From Pseudoalteromonas viridis (GTDB taxonomy: Bacteria; Pseudomonadota; Gammaproteobacteria; Enterobacterales; Alteromonadaceae): a DNA stretch of 64,000 nt. A program made the translations under genes and the position numbers. Below are positions 18,444-26,815 of this stretch, in pieces. Within the stretch, counting starts at the first letter, position 1; the number at the start of each line of letters is the position of its first letter. The DNA is taken from the NCBI RefSeq assembly GCF_017742995.1, contig NZ_CP072425.1, positions 3,667,001-3,731,000 on the forward strand, given 5' to 3'. Below the pieces are notes generated by a model, which saw only the letters and a program-made list of their open reading frames with translations, was not told where the DNA came from and searched no databases.

Positions 18444-19106
18444 ATGGCTTTAAATCGTGAACAAATTGCAATGCGCGTGGCGCAGGAGCTTCAGGACGGT
18501 TATTACGTTAACCTGGGCATTGGTATCCCTACTCTGGTTGCCAACTACGTGCCTCAGGGCATAGAGGTAATGCTGCAATCGGAAAATGGTCTTCTGGGCA
18601 TGGGTCCTTACCCAACAGAGGACCAGGTCGATGCTGATATGATCAATGCGGGTAAAGAAACCGTGACAGCAGCCACAGGTGCGGCTATTTTTAATAGCGC
18701 CGAAAGCTTTGCCATGATCCGCGGTGGTCATGTAGACTTGACGGTACTGGGTGCATTTGAAGTGGATCAGAATGGCAATATTGCCTCCTGGATGATCCCG
18801 AAAAAGTTAATCAAAGGCATGGGTGGCGCGATGGATTTAGTTGCAGGTGCACAAAACATCGTAGTGACCATGACTCATGCCAGCAAGCACGGCGATTCAA
18901 AGTTACTGGAGTCTTGTACTCTGCCGCTGACCGGCGTGAACTGTGTGAAAAAAATCGTCACAGATTTAGCTGTGCTTGAAGTGAAAGATGGCGCGTTCCA
19001 TTTGCTAGAGCGCGCACCGGGTGTTAGTGTAGACGAAATTATCAGCAAAACTGCAGGCAAACTTATCGTCGACGGCGATATTCCTGAAATGCAGTTTGCC
19101 AGCTAA
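18444..19106 (+). CDS. 3-oxoacid CoA-transferase, subunit B
   Basis: A 220-residue beta subunit. The catalytic Glu is in LQSENGLLGMGP near residue 47; GGHVDLTVLGAFEVD follows. The start at 18444 (MALNREQIAMRV) was chosen over an in-frame ATG 48 bases upstream inside subunit A, because AAGGAG lies 7 bases before it. It is the last gene of the liu operon, and a strong terminator stands 75 bases downstream. Confidence 0.94.
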   Translation: MALNREQIAMRVAQELQDGYYVNLGIGIPTLVANYVPQGIEVMLQSENGLLGMGPYPTEDQVDADMINAGKETVTAATGAAIFNSAESFAMIRGGHVDLTVLGAFEVDQNGNIASWMIPKKLIKGMGGAMDLVAGAQNIVVTMTHASKHGDSKLLESCTLPLTGVNCVKKIVTDLAVLEVKDGAFHLLERAPGVSVDEIISKTAGKLIVDGDIPEMQFAS

Positions 19107-19180
19107 ATAAGCACGGTCTGACACGAAAACACCAACTATGTACCGACCTCATTCCCAGTGCCAAAGGCGCTGAGTTACCC

Positions 19181-19208
19181 AAAATCCCTCGCAAGAGGGA
19201 TTTTTTTT
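19181..19208 (+). terminator. Rho-independent terminator of the liu operon
   Basis: AAAATCCCTC (19181-19190), loop GCAA, then GAGGGATTTT and further T residues (eight T in all). This is a stable stem with a tetraloop and full U-run, 75 bases after the last liu gene. Confidence 0.92.
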
Positions 19209-19510
19209 ACCTGTTTTACCCTTAATTGGTGCGATTTTATTCAGTTAATAGCCCATTCATTTACTTTTATATTCTAACGCTTACACTTATAAACTAAGAC
19301 TTTTTCGGCAAGGTGGTACACATACCCCGTTTTGGTCGGTTTATCTTAATTACATCGAAACGTCTTTTGGACGATAAGAAGACGATTGTAATGGCAAGTC
19401 ACTGGCGTGCCCATTACCGCTGTAACTAACATAAACCCATCGCATGCAGTTTGCATCAAAGCCGGGTGTTATACCAATTTGCCATTTCATTTCTCAACTA
19501 TGAGGTAACA
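19209..19510 (+). other. Leader region of the BCCT transporter gene
   Basis: About 300 bases without a gene. It contains a small inverted repeat CGTCTT (19361-19366) / AAGACG (19379-19384). No clear promoter boxes could be fixed. Osmotic control of the following betaine-type carrier would act here, but nothing in the sequence proves it. Confidence 0.4.
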
Positions 19511-21088
19511 ATGGCAGACAATCACGATAAGTATAGTATCGATAATACTGACTATACGGTGGGCCAGGACAACGTACAAAAATGGGGGTTTGATGTTCAC
19601 AACCCGGTTTTTGGCGTCAGTGCAGGCCTGATCTTATTATTTCTAATTGCAATCCTGGTCAGCGACGCCGAATCGGCGAAGGCAACACTGGATGGCCTGA
19701 AGTGGAAAATCATCGGCGCGTTTGATGCCGTCTTTATGTGGTCGGGCAACTTCTTTGTGCTGTTTTGCCTGGCGCTGGTGCTCTCTCCCTATGGCAAAAT
19801 CCGCCTTGGTGGCGACGCGGCCAAACCTCAGTACACCACCCTCTCCTGGCTGGCCATGCTGTTTGCCGCGGGTATGGGGATCGGGCTGATGTTCTGGGGC
19901 GTTGCCGAGCCGGTGGCCTATTACACCGGCTGGTTTAAAACCCCGCTGAATGTCGTACCCAATACACCTGAAGCTGCGGAAATGGCCATGGGCGCCACTA
20001 TGTACCACTGGGGCTTGCACCCCTGGGCGATTTACGCCGTCGTCGCGCTCTCACTGGCTTTCTTTGCCTATAACAAAGGCCTGCCGCTGTCTATTCGGTC
20101 TATTTTCTATCCTCTGTTAGGCGACAGAGCCTGGGGCTGGCCGGGTCATATCATAGATATTCTGGCGGTACTGGCCACCTTATTTGGCCTGGCGACCTCG
20201 CTTGGTCTGGGTGCACAACAAGCCAGCGCCGGGATCCAACATGTATTTGGCATAGAAGCAGGTCTCGGGCTACAGATCATGGTGATCGTGGGCGTCACTT
20301 TGCTGGCCATCATTTCTGTGGTGCGTGGCATTGAAGGAGGCGTTAAAGTACTCAGTAACACCAATATGCTGATCGCTTTTGCCCTGCTGCTGTTTGTCAT
20401 GCTGGCCGGCTTTGCCGTGGCGCTTGGGAATATTCCCACCACCATAATGGCTTATGTAGAGAACATTATTCCACTGAGTAACCCACACGGGCGTGACGAC
20501 GAAGCCTGGTTCCAGGGCTGGACTGTGTTTTACTGGGCCTGGTGGATCTCCTGGTCACCGTTTGTTGGTATGTTTATCGCACGCGTCTCTGAGGGCCGCA
20601 CCATTCGTGAGTTTATCATTGCTGTGCTGCTGATCCCGACTTTAGTCACCACCTTGTGGATGTCAGTGTACGGTGGCATCGCTATAGATCAGGTGAAATC
20701 TGGCGTGGGTGCACTGGGCGAAAATGGCCTGACGCAGGTGCCACTGGCCATGTTTGAAATGTTTGAACAACTGCCTCTGGGCGACCTCTTATCATTTGTC
20801 GCCATCGTACTGGTGCTGGTGTTCTTTATCACCTCGTCGGATTCAGGCTCTCTGGTTATAGACAGCATTACAGCCGGCGGTAAAATTGATGCCCCAATTC
20901 CACAACGGGTGTTCTGGGCCACGGTAGAAGGTGCTATCGCTGCGGCGCTGCTGTGGATCGGCGGCACAGAGGCCATACAAGCCTTGCAGGCGGGTGCTAT
21001 CTCAACCGGTCTGCCATTTACTCTGGTACTGCTGCTAATGTGTCTGAGCCTGATCCTCGGGTTGCGTACAGAGCAAACTAAGTCCTGA
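19511..21088 (+). CDS. BCCT-family transporter (betaine/choline/carnitine type)
   Basis: A 525-residue inner-membrane carrier with about twelve membrane segments. The start at 19511 (MADNHDKY) has GAGG 6 bases upstream; an upstream in-frame ATG at 19451 lacks support. Family signatures are GMGIGLMFWGVAEPV and a Trp-rich substrate segment FYWAWWISWSPFVGMF followed by ARVSEGRTIREF. The Gly in GMGIGLMF is the one found in sodium-coupled BetP; proton-coupled choline carriers have Asp there, so sodium/betaine symport is inferred. It lacks the long C-terminal sensor tail of BetT. It stands alone between two terminators. Confidence 0.92.
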   Translation: MADNHDKYSIDNTDYTVGQDNVQKWGFDVHNPVFGVSAGLILLFLIAILVSDAESAKATLDGLKWKIIGAFDAVFMWSGNFFVLFCLALVLSPYGKIRLGGDAAKPQYTTLSWLAMLFAAGMGIGLMFWGVAEPVAYYTGWFKTPLNVVPNTPEAAEMAMGATMYHWGLHPWAIYAVVALSLAFFAYNKGLPLSIRSIFYPLLGDRAWGWPGHIIDILAVLATLFGLATSLGLGAQQASAGIQHVFGIEAGLGLQIMVIVGVTLLAIISVVRGIEGGVKVLSNTNMLIAFALLLFVMLAGFAVALGNIPTTIMAYVENIIPLSNPHGRDDEAWFQGWTVFYWAWWISWSPFVGMFIARVSEGRTIREFIIAVLLIPTLVTTLWMSVYGGIAIDQVKSGVGALGENGLTQVPLAMFEMFEQLPLGDLLSFVAIVLVLVFFITSSDSGSLVIDSITAGGKIDAPIPQRVFWATVEGAIAAALLWIGGTEAIQALQAGAISTGLPFTLVLLLMCLSLILGLRTEQTKS

Positions 21089-21120
21089 ATAACGGTATAT
21101 CTGTAACAGGATAAGGATTG

Positions 21121-21150
21121 AAAATGGCATGTTTCTGAACATGCCATTTT
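21121..21150. terminator. Bidirectional terminator between the BCCT and exonuclease genes
   Basis: An 11-bp perfect stem AAAATGGCATG (21121-21131) / CATGCCATTTT (21140-21150) with an 8-base loop. It has T-runs on both strands and lies between converging genes, so it can end both transcripts. Confidence 0.88.
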
Positions 21151-21163
21151 TGTTTCTGCTTGA

Positions 21164-21871
21164 TCACATCCACAGCGACTTGATGTCTGTGTGCTGCGTG
21201 TAGTGGTGCTGAAGTTGTGCCTGAAATAACTCAGCCGTCGCCAGGGCATCACTGAGTGCGTGATGCGCCACATAGTAAGGCAGACCATAACGTTTGCGGC
21301 TGTCGGCCAGGCGAATAGACGGGATCGGCTGGCGTTTTATCCGCTGCCACAGCGTAAGCCGGTTGGTTTCAATGCGATGCTCCAGCGCCATGGTATCAAT
21401 CAATGGAAATTCAATCCCTTCGCCCAGCCGTTGCATTAGCGCCTGATTAAAGAACGGCCGCTCAATATGGCGGTAATGAACCACAATGACCTTGCCTGCC
21501 AGACAAGCCAGCAGCTCTTCCAGTATGGCGTCCAGGTCCGGCGCTTCACTGACCTGCGAATGAGTTATCTGATGCACCACCACCGATTCTTCGTGCAGTG
21601 GCGTAGAGGGCTTTAAGATCCAATGCCTGGCGTCGCGGCAATAGGCTCGTCGCGCGTCAAAAGGCACCAGACCGACGCTGACAATGTCATCGGTTTCATA
21701 ATTCAGCCCGGTGGTTTCAAAATCCAGTGCCACGAACTGAGCCTGAGACACTGGCGTGTCGGGCGCCTGTACGCCCGCGGTATAAAATGCCCTGAGCCGC
21801 TCATCACTACTTTGCCGCGCTAAATGGGCGAACCGGTTAGGCCAGGATAAAATGTCGCCTTGCATTGCCAT
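21164..21871 (-). CDS. DnaQ-like 3'-5' exonuclease (DEDDh)
   Basis: A 235-residue exonuclease of the DNA polymerase III epsilon type. ExoI is ALDFETTGL (Asp50 and Glu52), and ExoIII is HHALSDALATAE near residue 200 with the DEDDh His and Asp; metal-dependent 3'-5' cleavage of DNA or RNA ends is expected. About 45 N-terminal residues precede the fold. Its ATG overlaps by one base the stop codon of the cNMP/CBS/DUF294 gene upstream (TAATG), so the two are translationally coupled. The pairing recurs in many gammaproteobacteria, but its job is unknown. It is not the replicative epsilon subunit by context. Confidence 0.9.
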   Translation of the reverse strand: MAMQGDILSWPNRFAHLARQSSDERLRAFYTAGVQAPDTPVSQAQFVALDFETTGLNYETDDIVSVGLVPFDARRAYCRDARHWILKPSTPLHEESVVVHQITHSQVSEAPDLDAILEELLACLAGKVIVVHYRHIERPFFNQALMQRLGEGIEFPLIDTMALEHRIETNRLTLWQRIKRQPIPSIRLADSRKRYGLPYYVAHHALSDALATAELFQAQLQHHYTQHTDIKSLWM

Positions 21872-23766
21872 TACTTGAGTATCGCCTTGTTCTGGTAGCG
21901 GATCTTGAGGTAGCTTTGCGCTTTGTCCAGTACCGCAAATGCTTCTTTGAGATTACGCTGTTCAAACTCAGATAGCCGTTTTGGCAAAATATTATTGTCG
22001 GGCTGTTTACCCTGCTCTATTTGCCGGGCCTGATGGCGAATACGGATCATGGCAATATACTCCAGCGCCGCCTCTAAATCCTCTACTTTACCCGGTGGTA
22101 ATAACTGCGCCTCTTTGATGTCCTCCAGGCGCTCAAACGAGTTTTGTTTACGAGAACCGATGGCCAGGGCATGCACACGCACCAAATCGGACAGCGGCGC
22201 CGTACCGCGGCGCTTAATATTCAGTGAGTGCTTATGCTCACCGTCCTGCTCCAGTACGAAGTCTTTAAAAAAGCCCAGCGGCGGGGTTCTGCGCAGTGAG
22301 TTACTGGCCATAGCCGCTAAAAACCGTGGCGTGATCTTCGCTTTCTTTGCCACCAACTCACTCAGGCGGCTGGCCAGCTGGGTACGACCAAACACCCCAT
22401 CCAGGTCGAAGAAAATAGAACTGTGTAACAAGGCCTCGGGTTTGGGGTTATCCATCCAGTCTTCAAACTGAGCCTGCCAGTCACTGGCACTTAGGCGCCA
22501 TTGCGGGTTGGTTGCCATAATGCCGCCATCACAGAGCTTATAGCCACATTGTGCCAGGCCGTCACAGACAAACTTGGCCAGCGCGGCAAAGTAGCTGTCA
22601 TGTTTATCAGCCTCAAACGCATCATCCAAAATTAAGGCATTATCCTGATCGGTCACGATAAGCTGCTCATCCCGTGCCATTGAGCCCAGTGCGATAAAGC
22701 AGTAAGGCACCGGCGGTTCACCCAATTTATCTTCGGCCAGCTCCAGTAAGCGCTGCTTGATGGTGCGGCCAATGACCGACATAGCCGTGCCCACCATGTG
22801 TGAGTTAGCATCTTCGTTGACCAGACGCACAAACACACTGGCCAGTGACTGCGCGTAGTGCGCCAGGTCCTCAACACTTTGTTGCTCCATGATCCCTTTA
22901 ACAAACAGTAAGCTGCTCTGAGACTCATAGCGCAAAATATCCGACAGGGCTATCACACCAATGGGACGACGTTTATGCACCACAGGCAAATGATGCAGGT
23001 TGTCTCTGAGCATCATCATCATGGCCTCAAACACATAGGCGTTGGAGTCGACTATGGTCAGCTCCCGGGTCATAATAGTGGCAACCGGCTGGTTGGTGTC
23101 TAACCCCTCAGCCACCACTTTAATTCGCAGGTCTTTATCGCTCAGGATCCCGACAATTTGACCGTCATCATCCTCAGGATCGTCACTGACCGGTTTGCTT
23201 GGATCGTACACCAGCAAGGCAGATACCTGCTCTTCGGTCATCAGTTTTGCCGCATCGCGAATTGAGCGCGTCAGCTCTACCGACACCAGCTCGCGCAGTA
23301 ACAGGGTTCTGACTTTGGCCGTGGTCAGGTCATTGCTGTCGGCCTGATCCGACACCGCCTGGATCAAACCGCCACTGTCATCGGCCTCAAAAAAGTCTGC
23401 AAATGCCTCGTGTTCATCACAAAATGCTTCAAACAAGGCCACGGGAATACAGTAAACCAGGGTGTCTTCCAAGGCCATCACCGGAAAACGTACTTTGCGG
23501 TTCATCAGCAAGCCGCGCTGACCAAACAGGCCCCCTTCTGAAATGCGGTTATAAAGCTCACCATTACGACGATATACCTCCACCGAACCGGCGCGCACCA
23601 CATATAAATTAGCAATCGACTCTCCGTAATGCAGTATTTCACTGCGTGCACGGTAATAGCCAACCTCAACCTCACTGGCAAGTTGTTTGAGCGCGTCTTC
23701 GGATAAATCGTTAAATGGCGGATGTGCAGATAAAAACTGCATGATCTCAAAGTGTTCTATTTGCAT
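21871..23766 (-). CDS. Cyclic-nucleotide-binding, CBS and DUF294 nucleotidyltransferase-like protein
   Basis: A 631-residue multidomain cytoplasmic protein. Residues about 15-130 form a CAP-like cyclic-nucleotide-binding domain (LFGQRGLL is the phosphate-cassette region). Two CBS motifs follow (about 160-280), then a nucleotidyltransferase-like domain with GSMARDEQLIVTDQD near residue 360 (the GS...DxD pattern of GlnD/GlnE-type enzymes), and a helical DUF294 C-terminal part. It therefore looks like a sensor of cyclic nucleotide and adenylate status that may modify a target protein; the target is unknown. It is coupled to the exonuclease downstream. No signal peptide or membrane segment is visible. 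Confidence 0.88.
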   Translation of the reverse strand: MQIEHFEIMQFLSAHPPFNDLSEDALKQLASEVEVGYYRARSEILHYGESIANLYVVRAGSVEVYRRNGELYNRISEGGLFGQRGLLMNRKVRFPVMALEDTLVYCIPVALFEAFCDEHEAFADFFEADDSGGLIQAVSDQADSNDLTTAKVRTLLLRELVSVELTRSIRDAAKLMTEEQVSALLVYDPSKPVSDDPEDDDGQIVGILSDKDLRIKVVAEGLDTNQPVATIMTRELTIVDSNAYVFEAMMMMLRDNLHHLPVVHKRRPIGVIALSDILRYESQSSLLFVKGIMEQQSVEDLAHYAQSLASVFVRLVNEDANSHMVGTAMSVIGRTIKQRLLELAEDKLGEPPVPYCFIALGSMARDEQLIVTDQDNALILDDAFEADKHDSYFAALAKFVCDGLAQCGYKLCDGGIMATNPQWRLSASDWQAQFEDWMDNPKPEALLHSSIFFDLDGVFGRTQLASRLSELVAKKAKITPRFLAAMASNSLRRTPPLGFFKDFVLEQDGEHKHSLNIKRRGTAPLSDLVRVHALAIGSRKQNSFERLEDIKEAQLLPPGKVEDLEAALEYIAMIRIRHQARQIEQGKQPDNNILPKRLSEFEQRNLKEAFAVLDKAQSYLKIRYQNKAILK

Positions 23767-24100
23767 AATGACTGTTTTATGACCCTGATTATGACTATTG
23801 TGGGTAATTGCGCAGATGAACGCAAGGGAAGCACCTGAGTCGGCTTGTTCTACGTATATTTTGTCACACTAATTTTTTACCGTATGACTTGTAATAATGG
23901 TCGTTTGCCATCATATTCACAGCGTGCTTTGGAAGCTGACAATACTGCAACTAAGCCTATGATAAAACGTCGTGTTGAAGGAAATGGATCCCGCAGGGCG
24001 CTGTAGGCAAACGTACGCAAGTATAAAGAGTCCGACCGTAAAAACCGTTTTGGTTTAGGCGCTCGGCAAACAATAAGTTGAGTATAAGCTTGAGGTTAAG
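23767..24100. other. Divergent intergenic region between the DUF294 gene and htpX
   Basis: No gene. Rightward, TTGTCA (23861-23866) and TATGAC (23883-23888) with 16-base spacing could be a promoter for htpX, but it lies over 200 bases upstream and is weak evidence. I saw no convincing CpxR site (GTAAA-N5-GTAAA) or sigma-32 promoter, the usual controls of htpX. Confidence 0.4.
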
Positions 24101-24961
24101 ATGAAACGAATCGTGCTATTTTTAATCACCAACCTGGCAGTCATGCTGGTGCTGGGGATTGTTCTGTCTATCGTCATGTCTGCGTTAGGTCTGTCCAACC
24201 GCAGTTATGGCGGCATGTTACTGATTGCCGGTGTATTCGGTTTTGGTGGTGCTTTTATTTCGCTGTTTATGTCGAAGTGGATCGCGAAAAAATCAACGGG
24301 TGCTTATGTCATTGAGCAACCCCGCAATGAAAGCGAACACTGGCTGGTGCAAACCGTTGCCAATCAGGCCAAACAAGTGGGTATTGCGATGCCCGAAGTG
24401 GCCATTTACGACAGCCCTGAAATCAACGCCTTTGCAACGGGTCCGAGTAAAAATAACAGCCTGGTCGCGGTGAGTACCGGGCTACTGCACAATATGACTC
24501 AGGACGAAGCGGAAGCTGTACTGGCCCACGAAGTGTCGCACGTTGCCAACGGCGATATGGTGACACTGACGCTGATCCAGGGTGTGGTCAATACCTTTGT
24601 CATTTTCATTGCCAAAGTGCTGGCGAATTTGGTAGATGGCTTTCTCAATGGTGACGAAGAAGACAACGGCGTGAGCTGGACGTACATTATTTTCGATATG
24701 ATTTTCCAGATCCTGTTCGGTATTCTGGCATCCGTCATTGTGGCCTACTTCAGTCGTCAGCGCGAATTTGCAGCCGACAAAGGTGCAGCTGATTTAGTGG
24801 GTGCACATAAGATGCGTGCCGCCCTTGAGCGCCTGCGCCATAACCATGAATCGCAACTGGAAGGGTCAATGATGGCTTTTGGTATTGCATCAGGCAAAAG
24901 CTTATCTGAGATGTTCGCCTCTCACCCACCCCTTGAGCAACGCATTCAGGCGCTGCGTTAA
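24101..24961 (+). CDS. htpX: Membrane zinc metalloprotease HtpX
   Basis: A 286-residue M48 protease of the inner membrane that degrades misfolded membrane proteins alongside FtsH. Two N-terminal membrane segments (about 4-28 and 38-58) precede the zinc site H143-E144-V-S-H147; the third ligand is in [11 protein letters not shown] near residue 223. Two more hydrophobic segments lie at about 155-180 and 190-212. Length fits the E. coli enzyme. The start has GAGG 6 bases upstream. It is monocistronic and ends at a strong terminator. Confidence 0.97.
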   Translation: MKRIVLFLITNLAVMLVLGIVLSIVMSALGLSNRSYGGMLLIAGVFGFGGAFISLFMSKWIAKKSTGAYVIEQPRNESEHWLVQTVANQAKQVGIAMPEVAIYDSPEINAFATGPSKNNSLVAVSTGLLHNMTQDEAEAVLAHEVSHVANGDMVTLTLIQGVVNTFVIFIAKVLANLVDGFLNGDEEDNGVSWTYIIFDMIFQILFGILASVIVAYFSRQREFAADKGAADLVGAHKMRAALERLRHNHESQLEGSMMAFGIASGKSLSEMFASHPPLEQRIQALR

Positions 24962-24978
24962 GTATAATAAGCTAAAAA

Positions 24979-25005
24979 GAAAGGCTTCGCACTGCGAAGC
25001 CTTTC
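24979..25005. terminator. Bidirectional terminator between htpX and the DUF2987 gene
   Basis: A 12-bp perfect stem GAAAGGCTTCGC (24979-24990) / GCGAAGCCTTTC (24994-25005) with a three-base loop. The T-run is better on the minus strand, so it serves the leftward bax/DUF2987 pair as well as htpX. Confidence 0.9.
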
Positions 25006-25044
25006 TTGTCGATTACACTGCCTTTTAGATAACTGGTCAGCTAA

Positions 25045-25701
25045 CTACTTTTCTATCCAGGGCGTAACCGATACAACTTCGCTTAACGTATTAAAGCGTG
25101 CGGTGTCGTTTTCCCAGTCATCCGTTACCAGAAACTGGCAAACCAGCTTATCGCAGCTTACACCCTGTGCTGACAAGTTAGGCTCACTGGCAAAGGTAAC
25201 CTTTACGCCCTTTTGCTGTGGCAATAAAAAGCCCATGAGCTTACTGACAAAAAAGCCAGATAAATCGGACAACAACTCATCAAATTCGTGGTGTAGCTGA
25301 TACAAGCGTTGCTTGGTCAGATGTGTATTTGTGAAATACGCAGACTCAATTTGAAACTTAATCTGACAGTCGTGCTGCGGATTCTTAGGCTGTGCAACTA
25401 TCACCGCCTTGTCTTTGTCGAGCTTTTCACTGAATGGCAGCAACAGCTGCGCCTCTTGAGTATAATTAAGCGGCTGCTCCGTGGTTTCTGTGACAATTTT
25501 ACCTGACTGGATCTGACACGGTGCCAGTGAGGCAATGTCTACCAGATAAAAATTAACTCGGGCAAACTCAAACTCGCCCTTTTCTACCACCTTGAGCCGG
25601 TCATAAAAGCCATCGTACGAAACCACAAACTCCTCTTGCGCCTGCACGCTGCTTGCAGCCCCAGCCAGCCCCAGTAAAAGTGCCAACATCCTACTCTTCA
25701 T
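25045..25701 (-). CDS. Secreted DUF2987-like protein
   Basis: A 218-residue protein with a classical signal peptide (MKSRMLALLLGLAG, cleavage after VQAQ), so it is exported to the periplasm. The start was set at the ATG at 25701 rather than a TTG one codon earlier. After cleavage it begins with VSYDGFYDRLK, which resembles DUF2987 proteins of Vibrio and Shewanella; it has four Cys that could form disulfides. Its first 11 bases overlap the end of the Bax-like gene, so the two are cotranscribed. The function is not known; the family name is from memory and moderately sure. Confidence 0.75.
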   Translation of the reverse strand: MKSRMLALLLGLAGAASSVQAQEEFVVSYDGFYDRLKVVEKGEFEFARVNFYLVDIASLAPCQIQSGKIVTETTEQPLNYTQEAQLLLPFSEKLDKDKAVIVAQPKNPQHDCQIKFQIESAYFTNTHLTKQRLYQLHHEFDELLSDLSGFFVSKLMGFLLPQQKGVKVTFASEPNLSAQGVSCDKLVCQFLVTDDWENDTARFNTLSEVVSVTPWIEK

Positions 25702-26512
25702 CAAAATAAGCCTTGTTATGTCTGATCATATCGTTAAGTTCTTCAATATAATGCACGCCACGCTCCGAGTATGACAAGAGTCCTGCGGTCAATGCCGTGG
25801 CTTCAATCGGCTTTTTCTGCGCGCGCAGCTCAGCACGCGTGGCCCTGAGATCTTTATAGGCATCATGGGTATTGATGTTTCTAAAATACGACTTAACCGA
25901 TGCCCGAACCGACTGAAAGGCAGCTACCTCGTGAGCCGCTTCATCGTCACGGCGTTTTGGGATCATCCCGCAGCCCTTTCTATAGCACCACTGGCCAAAA
26001 AAGTTCAACCCGATCCGCGCAAACCGCGATGTGCCCCAGGCCGATTCATTGGCCGCCTGCATCAGCGCCAGCTCTTTGGGAATAATATCTACCCTGCGCA
26101 GCGCCCGCTTGAGATTATCGACAGAGATGGTCTCATCCTCTATTTTGTAGAGTTTAAACACCCGCTCAATTCTTTGCTGCTGAATGTCGCTCAGTGGCTC
26201 TTCAAACTGGAGCATCATCAGCGCGATTTCAATACTGGCACGTTGCTGCAAGATCAGCTCGTTCTCCGCTTCAACGTGTGGCTTAATGAAATCAAAGAAA
26301 CGTTTTTTCTTGGTGGCAATATCGCGAATTTTGCCAAACTCCGGCAACTTTACCTTGTGCAGTGGCTTTTCCACTTCTTTAACCTGAGGTTTCGTCACGG
26401 TCACTTCCGGTTCCGGCGCAGGTTCAGTAGGGGCTGGGGGTTTGACGATAAATGGATACAGAACCGCGAATATTGAAATCGCGGCAATAATAATTTTAAC
26501 TAGTAAACGCAT
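25691..26512 (-). CDS. Bax-like membrane-anchored glucosaminidase
   Basis: A 273-residue protein from the ATG at 26512 (MRLLVKIII), chosen because GAGGAG stands 4 bases before it. One N-terminal membrane anchor (about residues 2-24) precedes a Pro/Glu-rich linker and a glucosaminidase domain resembling E. coli Bax: QAANESAWGTSRFARIGLN carries the catalytic Glu, followed by FFGQWCYRKGC. It should cut peptidoglycan between GlcNAc and MurNAc on the periplasmic side. It is the first gene of a two-gene leftward unit with the DUF2987 protein. Confidence 0.87.
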   Translation of the reverse strand: MRLLVKIIIAAISIFAVLYPFIVKPPAPTEPAPEPEVTVTKPQVKEVEKPLHKVKLPEFGKIRDIATKKKRFFDFIKPHVEAENELILQQRASIEIALMMLQFEEPLSDIQQQRIERVFKLYKIEDETISVDNLKRALRRVDIIPKELALMQAANESAWGTSRFARIGLNFFGQWCYRKGCGMIPKRRDDEAAHEVAAFQSVRASVKSYFRNINTHDAYKDLRATRAELRAQKKPIEATALTAGLLSYSERGVHYIEELNDMIRHNKAYFDEE

Positions 26513-26815
26513 GATTCTCCTCACACTAGTACCAACTACCAACTCAAAGTGCTGAAAACACCCGAAAAATGGCGTGACTTCGCAGGTTTTCTGAAGATCC
26601 CTAACAGAACAACCCTGCTGTACTTTGCTCTTTCATTTTCAAATTAGCGGACAATGATACCAAAATTTACCACTGAACGCGAATTTCTGCATTCTATCGT
26701 AGCCACCTCTGGCTGAACATCAAAAAAATCACCTAGCGCTTTGATTAGTTTTTCTTTTTCCCTGCACACTCAGTAGATATACTGAACACAGTAACGCGTT
26801 TAATAAAGGACACCT
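26513..26815 (+). promoter_or_regulatory. Divergent control region of bax-like gene and dGTPase
   Basis: No gene. For the rightward dGTPase a good -10 box TATACT lies at 26778-26783, but its -35 region (26755-26760, TTTTTC) is poor, which suggests an activated or weak promoter. AAAGGA is placed 5 bases before the dGTPase ATG. Confidence 0.4.

Noticed and set aside
20689..21288. Leftward 199-codon frame across the BCCT end and exonuclease
   Set aside because: It spans a strong terminator and is antisense or out of frame to two recognised genes.
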